From positions 1 through 44,073 of the forward strand of contig JBIOWF010000247.1 of the NCBI GenBank assembly GCA_044868295.1: DNA of 44,073 nucleotides, in the 5' to 3' direction. Positions 31,613 through 39,355 of the stretch are shown one piece after another (positions within the stretch are counted from its first letter, which is position 1; the number at the start of each line of letters is the position of its first letter). Origin of the DNA: JBIOWF01 sp044868295 (lineage in GTDB: Bacteria > Actinomycetota > Actinomycetes > Streptosporangiales > Streptosporangiaceae). The notes beneath the pieces are model-generated. The model did not search any database. It saw nothing but the letters and a program-made list of their open reading frames with translations, and was not told the DNA's origin. The position numbers were made by a program, and so were the translations under genes.

Positions 31613-31672
31613 CGGGCTTGTTGCCGCATCGGCGTCGAGCTACGGGCTTGTTGCCGCATCGGCATAGAGCCA
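31613..31672. repeat. 30-bp tandem repeat
   Basis: CGGGCTTGTTGCCGCATCGG starts at 31613 and again at 31643 (30-bp period, two copies), in the non-coding gap before the CstR-like gene's 3' end. Confidence 0.8.
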
Positions 31673-31686
31673 GGGCGGGGCGTCGA

Positions 31687-31956
31687 CTATGCGAGCGCCA
31701 GGAACAACTTCTCCAGCTCGGCCACGCTCATCGGCGGCTGTTCCCCGCGCTCCTGGGCCGCCTGGCAGTGCCGTAGGCCACTCGCGACGATCTTGAACCC
31801 GGCCCGGTCCAGCGCCTTGGAGACGGCCGCCAGCTGAGTGAGCACCTTCGTGCAGTCCTCGCCGGCCTCGATCATCGCGATCACGCCGGCCAGCTGTCCG
31901 TGCGCCCGGCGCAGCCTGGTCACGGCATCGCCGAGCATCGCCTCGTTCATCTCCAT
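31687..31956 (-). CDS. CsoR/CstR family metal/persulfide-responsive repressor
   Basis: The 89-aa all-helical repressor of the DUF156 family has C35 and C64 as in CsoR/CstR. In copper-type CsoR a His ligand sits four residues before the second Cys; here that position is Gly60, so the Cu(I) triad is broken and the protein looks CstR-like, sensing sulfane sulfur through its two cysteines. The neighbours (CstB-like fusion, rhodanese) agree. Three similar operators lie at 31335, 31435 and 31966, the last just before its own start, so it probably represses itself and the sulfur operon. Confidence 0.88.
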   Translation of the reverse strand: MEMNEAMLGDAVTRLRRAHGQLAGVIAMIEAGEDCTKVLTQLAAVSKALDRAGFKIVASGLRHCQAAQERGEQPPMSVAELEKLFLALA

Positions 31957-31965
31957 GTCCGCAAT

Positions 31966-31981
31966 ATACCCCCAGGGGTAC
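31966..31981. promoter_or_regulatory. CsoR/CstR-type operator before the repressor gene
   Basis: ATACCCCCAGGGGTAC has 7-bp arms with one mismatch, 10 bp upstream of the ATG at 31956. This placement fits autorepression. From 31982 to 32215 no gene is seen. Confidence 0.7.
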
Positions 31982-32215
31982 CGCAGGGGGCAACTCGGAG
32001 AGTGAACTCATCCCGCTGACCCTCGGCGAAATCCGTCGCATGTTCGTCCGCCTGATCAGCCGCGCCATCTGCGTGGGACGGTAGACGGGCCGGTGGCCGC
32101 CGTCCGCAGATGTTGGGCGCGCCATCCGGAGATGTCTCATTGATCCAGAGTTTGTCGGACTAGTCGGGTAAGTTCCCGATCACTGATCGACCGCTACCGA
32201 ATTGGAGGTCGTCTG

Positions 32216-32707
32216 TTGAACGCGGAAAGACCCGCGTGGGAGCAGCTCAGCGGGGTTCGGGTGCTCTCTCCCGTCCAGCCGCGCAAGCTGGCGAAAGTGC
32301 CCTTCGTCGAGATGGCGGAGGGCCGGCTGCAGGGCGTCGTGTCGAGCGGTTCCGACATCGGGCGGGTGTACGTCTCCTCGATCACCGCTGGGACGCACGG
32401 ATACAACTGCAGCACCAACAACAACCGGCCCTGCGGCGGACTGCGCGGATCACCGTGCAAGCACCTGCAGTCGCTGGTCGACGAGGCCGTCCTCCAGTAC
32501 GGCCTGGAGTGCGTGGCGCGCTATCTGCGCGTCGAGGGTGACAGCGCACTGAGCCTGGTACGCAACCTGAGTGGTGGGCACGAGTCGATCCCGGCCGCCG
32601 TGGTCTTCAGCCGATTCCTGCGGCACCTGGCCTACCTGGAGCTGCCCGACACCACCGAACCCGTCGCCGAGTTGCACTGGTTCCCTTCGTTTGGCGCGGT
32701 GAACTGA
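32216..32707 (+). CDS. SWIM-type zinc finger protein (YehQ-like)
   Basis: The 163-aa protein starts at TTG 32216; GGAGGT (32204-32209) with a 6-nt spacing fixes this start. It contains a zinc-binding motif C65-x7-C73-x7-C81-x-H83, a variant of the SWIM pattern, in YNCSTNNNRPCGGLRGSPCKH. SWIM domains bind DNA or proteins. It is the first gene of a five-gene operon with an unknown protein, VWA, AAA+ and DUF5682-like genes, comparable to E. coli yehLMPQ, where YehQ carries the SWIM finger. The role is unknown. Confidence 0.8.
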   Translation: MNAERPAWEQLSGVRVLSPVQPRKLAKVPFVEMAEGRLQGVVSSGSDIGRVYVSSITAGTHGYNCSTNNNRPCGGLRGSPCKHLQSLVDEAVLQYGLECVARYLRVEGDSALSLVRNLSGGHESIPAAVVFSRFLRHLAYLELPDTTEPVAELHWFPSFGAVN

Positions 32708-34071
32708 TGCTTGGAACACAACTGGCGGCGCTGCACGACGGCGCCCTGCCCGGCGTCGACGAGGCGCTCGACCTGATCGCGGGTTTCGACGACGCGCTGG
32801 TGAACGGACTCGCCCGCCTGGGTGAGGAGCGCACCGCGGCCCTTGTCGCGCTGGCGGGGGCCGTGGGGGGAACCCCTCTCGGCCCATCGGCCGCCGAGGC
32901 GGCCGAGAAGATCGCGGCCGGTTCGATCTCGGAAGAGCACCTGACGACACTGGCCGGAGCGCGCACCACGCTGTTCGGCGCGGTCCACGACGCGCTCCTC
33001 GCCCGGCTCGACGGCGCGCTCGGCCGTACCAGAACGGCCTGGCAAGGCGCGCAATCCGGGAACACCGACCCCCTGACCAGCGCATGCCGCTCCTGGCTCG
33101 CCGAGCTGGCCATCACCGGATGGCGCGGCGTCGACCACGACCTCGCCTCCTCCGCCGACCAGGCGATCCAGAACCTGCTCGCCGAACCCCGGCTGCGGCG
33201 CCCGGCGATGCTGCTCGACGGGCTCGCCGCCGAGCTGAGGGCCTCCTCCCCGATCGGAGCCATGGAGCGACTGCCCGCCCGCCGGTGGGCGGACCTGTGG
33301 GCACGCGCGTTGCTTCTCATCCAGACGGCCGGCCTCGACGCCACCGAGCAGGTCTCAGGACGTCTCCTGCCCCTTGGCGTCGACATCCACGAGCACGGTA
33401 CGGCGGTGCAGATCCAGGTCCACGCGATCCTGGAGCCGCACGGCCGCCTGGTGCGCACGAGCGTCGCCGCCGCCAAGGTGGACACGATCTCCGGCCCGTT
33501 CGTCTGGCAGCTGCTGAGCTCCTACCCCCTGCTGCTGGGCGCGCTGGCCCAGCGCCTCAGCCTCGAGATCACCGACATGGCGTTGCTGCCCAGCGGTGAC
33601 CTCCTGTGGCAGGAGGACAAGGCGCGCGCCGGCGAGCACGCCGACCCGTTCGTCACCGCCAGGGTCCAGCTGCCGGGGGCGAGCGCGCCGGCGATGCCGC
33701 CACTCGAACGCCACCCGGTACGCATCGCCGAGCCGGTGTTCATCGAGGGCTACAAGAGCGACGGCCAGACCCTCCAGCTCGACGGCGCCGGCCTGGCCTT
33801 CGACCTCGACCGGCTGCCGCAGTCAGGGCCGCTGACACCCCAGCTGCTCAAGACGTCGACCGCCTGCATCGGGCTGATGCGCTGGGACGGCGGGCAGTGG
33901 CGGCTGCAACCGCTGGCCGTACAGGCGAATGTGAAGAAGGAGGTGGTCCTCGTGCGGGGCGGTGACTGGGCGCAGGGGCCCACCGACCCGAAGGTGGTCA
34001 AGGTGCTCGCCAAGGCCGGCGATCCCGTCGCCGTGCTGAAAGAGCGGGCAGGGCGGTTGCTGAGAAAATGA
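32707..34071 (+). CDS. Conserved hypothetical protein of the SWIM/VWA/AAA module
   Basis: The 454-aa protein has no signal or membrane segment. The N-terminal ~200 residues are helical and Ala/Leu-rich. The C-terminal half has beta-rich stretches (SGRLLPLGVDIHEHGTAVQIQ, AILEPHGRLVRTSVAAAKVD) and an end HPVRIAEPVFIEGYKSDGQ to VKKEVVLVRGGDW. I cannot assign a family; it may correspond to the part of YehQ beyond the SWIM domain. The start overlaps the preceding stop by one base (TGATG), and its stop overlaps the VWA start (ATGA), indicating stoichiometric coupled expression. Confidence 0.75.
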   Translation: MLGTQLAALHDGALPGVDEALDLIAGFDDALVNGLARLGEERTAALVALAGAVGGTPLGPSAAEAAEKIAAGSISEEHLTTLAGARTTLFGAVHDALLARLDGALGRTRTAWQGAQSGNTDPLTSACRSWLAELAITGWRGVDHDLASSADQAIQNLLAEPRLRRPAMLLDGLAAELRASSPIGAMERLPARRWADLWARALLLIQTAGLDATEQVSGRLLPLGVDIHEHGTAVQIQVHAILEPHGRLVRTSVAAAKVDTISGPFVWQLLSSYPLLLGALAQRLSLEITDMALLPSGDLLWQEDKARAGEHADPFVTARVQLPGASAPAMPPLERHPVRIAEPVFIEGYKSDGQTLQLDGAGLAFDLDRLPQSGPLTPQLLKTSTACIGLMRWDGGQWRLQPLAVQANVKKEVVLVRGGDWAQGPTDPKVVKVLAKAGDPVAVLKERAGRLLRK

Positions 34072-35309
34072 CCCCAAAGGAAACGACACAGACCAGACGT
34101 CAGATCCTTTACTGGCGCCTGCTGGCGCGCGTGTTCGACACCGAGGAGCAGCCGTCGCTGGAGGCGGCGAGCGTGGCCATCGTCGAAGACCTCGGGCTGC
34201 CGCCCGCGCTGCTCGACCCGGGCGTCTCGGTGGACAACCTGGTGCAGCGCTTCCCCGAACTGGGCGACCAGCTGCGCGACCTGGACGGCGACGAGGTGCA
34301 CAACGCGGCGCTGGTGTCGAAGCTGCTGCTCAACGTCTTCGCGACCGGCAGCGGCACGGTCACCGCGACGCAACTGGCCGCATGGAAGCAGGACGCGGGC
34401 TGGCTGCGACAGGGGCTCGGCGACGAGGCGGGCAGCGAACTGGCCACCGTCGAGGGTGACCTCGTCAGGCGTATGCGCCTGCGCGAGGTGCTCGCCGACC
34501 CGGCGCTGGCCAAACAGCTCACGCCGAGCATGTCGCTCATCGAGCAGTTGCTGCGCGACAAGTCCAACCTGTCGGGGATCGCGCTGGCCAACGCCAAGGC
34601 GCTCATCCGCAGGTTCGTCGACGAGGTCGCCGAGGTGCTGCGCACGCAGGTGGAGAAGACCAGCACGGGTGTGATCGACCGATCGGTGCCGCCGAAGCGG
34701 GTTTTCCGCAATCTGGATCTCGAGCGCACGATCTGGAAGAACCTCACCAACTGGAACGAAGAGGACGAGCGACTCTACGTCGACAAGCTCTTCTACAAGC
34801 AGACGGCCAAACGCACCACCCCGGCCAAGATGATCGTGGTCGTGGACCAGTCGGGGTCGATGGTGGACGCGATGGTCAACTGCACGATCCTCGCCTCGAT
34901 CTTCGCGGGGCTGCCCAAGGTGGACGTGCACCTGCTCGCCTACGACACCCGGGCGCTGGATCTGACGCCATGGGTGAACGACCCCTTCGAGGTGCTGCTG
35001 CGCACCACGCTCGGCGGCGGCACCGACGGCACGGTCGCGATGGCGCTGGCCCGGCCGAAGATCACCGATCCACGCAACACCGTGCTGGTGTGGATCTCCG
35101 ACTTCTACGACAACCGGTCGCTGATCACCGACTTCGAGTCCTTGCACAGGTCCGGGGTGAAGTTCATCCCGGTCGGCTCGGTCAACAGCTCGGGCCACGC
35201 CAGCGTGGACCCCTGGTACCGCCAGAAGCTCAAGGACCTCGGCACTCCGGTCATCTCCGGACACATCCGCAAGCTCGTACTCGAGCTCAAAACCTTTCTC
35301 AACACCTAG
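34068..35309 (+). CDS. VWA domain protein (YehP-like)
   Basis: The 413-aa protein has a helical N-terminal part (~240 residues) and a C-terminal von Willebrand A domain. The MIDAS motif DQSGSM is at residues 260-265 (D260, S262, S264), with T in LGGGTDGT as the third metal ligand and a later FIPVGS strand. It should bind Mg2+ and a partner peptide. VWA proteins encoded beside MoxR AAA+ ATPases act as adaptors for protein or cofactor remodelling. A TTG-started AAA gene follows 9 bp downstream. Confidence 0.88.
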   Translation: MTPKETTQTRRQILYWRLLARVFDTEEQPSLEAASVAIVEDLGLPPALLDPGVSVDNLVQRFPELGDQLRDLDGDEVHNAALVSKLLLNVFATGSGTVTATQLAAWKQDAGWLRQGLGDEAGSELATVEGDLVRRMRLREVLADPALAKQLTPSMSLIEQLLRDKSNLSGIALANAKALIRRFVDEVAEVLRTQVEKTSTGVIDRSVPPKRVFRNLDLERTIWKNLTNWNEEDERLYVDKLFYKQTAKRTTPAKMIVVVDQSGSMVDAMVNCTILASIFAGLPKVDVHLLAYDTRALDLTPWVNDPFEVLLRTTLGGGTDGTVAMALARPKITDPRNTVLVWISDFYDNRSLITDFESLHRSGVKFIPVGSVNSSGHASVDPWYRQKLKDLGTPVISGHIRKLVLELKTFLNT

Positions 35310-35318
35310 GAGACTCCC

Positions 35319-36437
35319 TTGCTGCGCGCCCCCGCAGAGATCAAGTTCGCCGACGAGCTCGACTACCTCGAGTCGATCGACACCGGCCCCAAGCCGTTCT
35401 CCTGGCGGCTCAGCCCCCGCATGGTGCGGATCTTCGTGCTCGGCTCCGAGCGCTCCGACGGTCTCGACCGTGAGATCCCGCAGAAGTGGTTCGGCGACCG
35501 CAGCTTCGTCGAACGCAGCATCGTCACTCTGGCCTCCGACCGCGGCCTGCTGCTCATCGGCGACCCCGGCACCGGTAAGAGCTGGCTGGCCGAGTTGCTC
35601 GCCGCCGCCATCTCGCGCAACTCCACGCTGGTCGTGCAAGGTACGGCGGGCACCACGGAAGACCACATCAAGTACTCCTGGAACGTCTCCATGGTCATCG
35701 CCAAGGGTCAGTCCCGGGAGTCGATGATCCCTTCGCCCATCATGACCGCCATGGAGCGCGGTGTGATCGGCCGCTTCGAGGAGCTCACCAGATCGACGAG
35801 CGACGTCCAGGACGCGCTGATCTCGATCCTCTCCGAGAAGTACATCTCCATCCCCGAGCTCCCCGACGACGGCAACGACGACAACATCGTCTTCGCCCAG
35901 CCCGGCTTCTCCATCATCGCCACCGCCAACAGCCGCGACCGGGGCGTCAACGACCTGTCCTCGGCGCTGAAGCGGCGCTTCAACTTCGTCCGCATCCCCG
36001 TGGTGACGAACAAGAAGAGCGAGGCTGAGATCGTCCGCTTCCGGACGGCCGAGCTGCTGCGCAGGCACCAGATCGACCTGGAGCTGCCGCCCACGCTGCT
36101 CGACATCCTGCTGCAGAGCTTCGCCGACCTGCGCGCGGCCGCCGACTCGGCCACCAGCGATGACGACAAGCTGGAGTCGGCGCTGTCCACGGCCGAGCAG
36201 ATCGGTGTCCTGGAAGACGCGATCCTGCACAGCAGGTTCTTCGGCGACAGCACGCTGAAGGCCGCCACGCTGGCCGGCTCGCTGGTCGGTTCCCTGGCCC
36301 GGCGCAGCCCGGAGGACCTCGCCATCCTCAACAAATACCTGCACGGCGTCGTCGAGCCGCGCAGCAAGCAGGACGAGGGCGGCCCGTGGAAGGAATTCCT
36401 CGACGGCGGCCGCGAGGCGATCGCCACCCTGTCATGA
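35319..36437 (+). CDS. MoxR-type AAA+ ATPase (YehL subfamily)
   Basis: The 372-aa AAA+ ATPase has Walker A GDPGTGKS (81-88), an insert-rich middle, and a sensor segment IIATANSRDRGVNDLSSALKRRFNFV. The Walker B region reads VIGRFEELTRS, with Glu where MoxR proteins usually have Asp (DE). The start is TTG 35319, with TAGGAG 6 nt upstream. The VWA gene precedes it and the DUF5682-like gene overlaps its stop (ATGA). Predicted to act as a chaperone motor with the VWA protein; the substrate is unknown. It is distinct from CoxD, which is absent from the nearby cox cluster. Confidence 0.88.
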   Translation: MLRAPAEIKFADELDYLESIDTGPKPFSWRLSPRMVRIFVLGSERSDGLDREIPQKWFGDRSFVERSIVTLASDRGLLLIGDPGTGKSWLAELLAAAISRNSTLVVQGTAGTTEDHIKYSWNVSMVIAKGQSRESMIPSPIMTAMERGVIGRFEELTRSTSDVQDALISILSEKYISIPELPDDGNDDNIVFAQPGFSIIATANSRDRGVNDLSSALKRRFNFVRIPVVTNKKSEAEIVRFRTAELLRRHQIDLELPPTLLDILLQSFADLRAAADSATSDDDKLESALSTAEQIGVLEDAILHSRFFGDSTLKAATLAGSLVGSLARRSPEDLAILNKYLHGVVEPRSKQDEGGPWKEFLDGGREAIATLS

Positions 36438-39070
36438 GTTCCTTCGACCCCCTGCGCGAGCAGCTCGCGAGCGCGGCCGCGGCCTTCGGCGCCGGCCTGG
36501 TCGACGACGTCGAACAGGCGCTGAAGACCGACGTGGAGATCTTCCCCGTCTGCCATCACTCGCCCGCCTCCGCGCTGGCGATGGTCAGGCGGCTGCGGGA
36601 GAAGCAACCCAAGGTCATCTACCTGGAGCTCTGCGAGGACCTGCGGCCGGTGCTGGAGGAGCTGCGCAACTGCAAGCTGCCGGTCGCGTTGCAGGCCTTC
36701 GCCTCCGACATCGACGGCTTCCCGCTCGAGTGGGCGCCGCTGAGCGTGATCGCGCCGATCACCGAGTCCTCGGCGGAGTACCAGGCCATCGCCTACGCCC
36801 TGGACACGCCGGGCGTGGAGATCGTCCTGGTGGACCGCTCGGTCGACCACGTCTTCCAGTGGGAGCCGCGCACCCGCGCCGCGGCCGACGTCGGCATCGA
36901 GATCGGCGACCTGCGGCCCGGATTCGCCGCCTTGGAGGAGCACCTGCTCCACCACGGCAAGGTGCGGCACTGGTCCGAGTGGTGGGACCAGTACGTCGAG
37001 CAGCCGCTGTCCGGCGCCGACTACGACACCTACCGCCAGGTCATGGTGCTCATCGGCAGCCTCTTCCGGCGCCTCAAGCCCGAGGGCAACGAGGTGGACG
37101 AGAACCGCGAGCGCTACATGTGGACCAGGATGCGCGAGCACCTGGCCGCGACGGGCACCGACCCGGCCGAATGCCTGTACGTGTGCGGTGCCTTCCATGC
37201 GGCCAGCCCGGTGCTGGACGAGCACCTCGACATCAGCCCCCGAACCTCCACCACCTGGCTCTACGGGCTCATCCCCGCCAGCCATTCGGGGATCGAGGAG
37301 CAGTTCGGGCTGGCTCCCGGCTCGATCTCGATCGCCGCCGCCACGTGGAGCAAGGCGGTCAAGCGCACCGGGCTCACGCCGTACAAGCTGGGTGGCAAGA
37401 GCGCGCGCACGGCCCCGCCGGCGCCGAGCACGCCCGCGGAGACGGAGAACCGGCTGTCCGCCTTCCTCACCCAGCCGCCGTCGCTGGACGGTTTCGACGA
37501 GGCGGAGCTGCTCGGCTGGTGCGTGGAGATCGTCAGGCTGGCCCGCCGCAACGGATACCTGGCCAGTACGGCTGACGCCATCGCGATCTACGAGACCTCG
37601 ATCCTGCTCGCCGGCATGCGTAACAGGAAGCGGCCCACGCCGTACGACTTCCAGGACGCGGCGGTCACCTGCATCGAGAAGGACGCGGTCCCGGGCCGTC
37701 GCGACGTGCGGCGGCTGTGCGAGATCCTCCTCGGCGGCGACAAGATCGGCCAGGTCGGTTATGACGCGCTCCCGCCGCTGGCCCGGGACGTGCTCGACCG
37801 GCTCCAGCCGCTCGGGCTCGACCTGCAGAAGCGGACGATTCAGCGGGCGCTGATCGACCTCGACGCCCATCCCGAGCTGGAGCCCTGCTCGCACCTGCTC
37901 TGGATCCTGCGCCGCCTGCTGCCGGACGACGCGGTGCGGCCCATCATGGGCTCCCGGAGGCTGGGCGAACGCTCACATCAGGAGAGCTGGGATCTCGCGA
38001 TCGGGCGCAACCAGCGCTCGATCATCGAACTCGGCTACGAGGGCGTCACGATCGAGCAAGTGCTGGAGCAGCGGCTGCGGCGCGCGTGCTGGGACGAGAA
38101 GGCCACCGCGGCCACCGCGCTGGACGCGGTCGAGGACTCCATCCTCTACCTGCGCAGCCGGCGTTTCACCGACGAGCTCGGCGCCCGGGCCGTGGAGCTG
38201 CTCGCGGGCGAGCGGACCGTGGACGACGCGCCCGACGTGCTGCGCCGCATCCGCCGGCTGCTCGCCCACTACCGGGCCGTCGATCCCGAGCTGCCCGCGT
38301 GGGCCAAGTCGTTCGTGACCACCGGATACGCGCACTACTGCACGCTGCTGCCCACCGCCTTCGCCGCGGAGGAGACCGGGGTGCGCCAGGTGGGCGCGAT
38401 GCTCGGGTTCCTGTTCACGATGGAGAGCCTGGCGCTGTCGCTGGGCTGCGACCGGGCCCAGCTCGAACTGGCCGTTCAGCAGTCACACCCCGAGGCCCCC
38501 GCCAAGGTGGCGCTGCTGTGGACGGCGCGTTTCCAGCTCGGGCTGCTGACCATGGCCGAGCTGCGCGAGCGGGTGGGCGAGCTGCTCGGCAACCCGCTGG
38601 TGGTGCCGTCGGTACCGCAGTACATCAGCGGGTTCGTCCAGGCTCTGGAGTCCGCGCCCACGCTGACACCGTTCGTGGTCGAGGTGCTGTCCAGGGCGTT
38701 CGGGCAGCTTCCCGACGACGTGCTGCTGCCCTGGCTGCCGAAGCTGATCACGACCCTCCGTGACCAGGCGCCCGAGCTGGTTCCTGTGCTCGTGCGGGAG
38801 GCCGGGCGGACCTTCCCGGCCCGGCTGGCCGACGTGGACTCCTTCACGCCGCCCTGGCTCGCGCGGCCGCCCAGGAAAGCGATCACGCTGCCGTCTTCCG
38901 GTCCGGTCAGCCGGTTGCTGGCCGTACATCCCGAGACCGGTGCGGCGGTGGCGGAGCTCCTGGGCTGCGCGGCGGTTCCGGTCCTCGGTGCGAGCGGCGA
39001 GGTGGCGGCGCTGCTGGCGGCGCATCCCGAGACCGGCGAGGCCGTCGCGGGGGTGCTGACGGCCACCTGA
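36434..39070 (+). CDS. DUF5682-like protein (YehM-like), putative TraB/TIKI-type fold
   Basis: The 878-aa protein starts at ATG 36434, overlapping the AAA stop. The N-terminal FPVCHHSPASALAMV (H41-H42) followed by PKVIYLELCEDLRPVLE (E65, E68) matches DUF5682 and resembles the GxxHxS...VELCexR layout of the TraB/TIKI-like superfamily (inference by eye). The remaining ~700 residues are mostly helical, with no recognised domain. The C-terminus carries two AxHPETGxAVAxxL repeats. It is the last and largest gene of the module and may be its enzyme or effector. The reading frame ends inside a 12-bp tandem repeat. Confidence 0.78.
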   Translation: MSSFDPLREQLASAAAAFGAGLVDDVEQALKTDVEIFPVCHHSPASALAMVRRLREKQPKVIYLELCEDLRPVLEELRNCKLPVALQAFASDIDGFPLEWAPLSVIAPITESSAEYQAIAYALDTPGVEIVLVDRSVDHVFQWEPRTRAAADVGIEIGDLRPGFAALEEHLLHHGKVRHWSEWWDQYVEQPLSGADYDTYRQVMVLIGSLFRRLKPEGNEVDENRERYMWTRMREHLAATGTDPAECLYVCGAFHAASPVLDEHLDISPRTSTTWLYGLIPASHSGIEEQFGLAPGSISIAAATWSKAVKRTGLTPYKLGGKSARTAPPAPSTPAETENRLSAFLTQPPSLDGFDEAELLGWCVEIVRLARRNGYLASTADAIAIYETSILLAGMRNRKRPTPYDFQDAAVTCIEKDAVPGRRDVRRLCEILLGGDKIGQVGYDALPPLARDVLDRLQPLGLDLQKRTIQRALIDLDAHPELEPCSHLLWILRRLLPDDAVRPIMGSRRLGERSHQESWDLAIGRNQRSIIELGYEGVTIEQVLEQRLRRACWDEKATAATALDAVEDSILYLRSRRFTDELGARAVELLAGERTVDDAPDVLRRIRRLLAHYRAVDPELPAWAKSFVTTGYAHYCTLLPTAFAAEETGVRQVGAMLGFLFTMESLALSLGCDRAQLELAVQQSHPEAPAKVALLWTARFQLGLLTMAELRERVGELLGNPLVVPSVPQYISGFVQALESAPTLTPFVVEVLSRAFGQLPDDVLLPWLPKLITTLRDQAPELVPVLVREAGRTFPARLADVDSFTPPWLARPPRKAITLPSSGPVSRLLAVHPETGAAVAELLGCAAVPVLGASGEVAALLAAHPETGEAVAGVLTAT

Positions 39071-39106
39071 TTGGCCACCTGATTGGCCACCTGATTGGCC
39101 ATCTGA
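39061..39106. repeat. 12-bp tandem repeat over the stop codon of the DUF5682-like gene
   Basis: GGCCACCTGATT occurs at 39061, 39073 and 39085, followed by GGCCATCTGA at 39097. The TGA at 39068-39070 in the first unit is the stop codon, and later units also carry in-line TGA. Confidence 0.85.
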
Positions 39107-39130
39107 CGGCAGCGTCCGCGCCCGTACGCC

Positions 39131-39161
39131 GAAGGACCCCGGAGATCTCCCGGGGTCCTTC
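39131..39161. terminator. 12-bp stem terminator after the five-gene module
   Basis: GAAGGACCCCGG (39131-39142) pairs perfectly with 39150-39161 across a 7-nt loop, with a C/T-rich end. It separates the module from the hydantoinase genes. Confidence 0.75.
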
Positions 39162-39355
39162 TACGGCCGCTCCGGAGGTCGTCGGTGTTCACGATGACCA
39201 GTGCCGTGACCGCCAAGGCCGGGCCGGGCCTCGGGCGGCCGCAAACCGTGACGGACCGTGAAGGCCCCGCCGGGCAGGCTCTGACGACGAATTTCGGATT
39301 CTTCGGCAGAGTGCGCCGATTCCCCAGGTGGGCACAGGTCGGTAGACACTGGAAC

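Noticed and set aside
31386..31667. Plus-strand frame between the CstR operators
   Set aside because: Composition is poor, it has no ribosome site, and it spans a tandem repeat and an operator.
33750..36344. 864-aa minus-strand frame over the VWA/AAA genes
   Set aside because: Antisense shadow of strongly supported VWA and AAA+ genes.
35319..36437. AAA+ gene as coxD, and the VWA gene as coxE
   Set aside because: The N-terminus and the partner set (SWIM, DUF5682-like) fit the YehL module, and the genes are separated from cox by sulfur genes.
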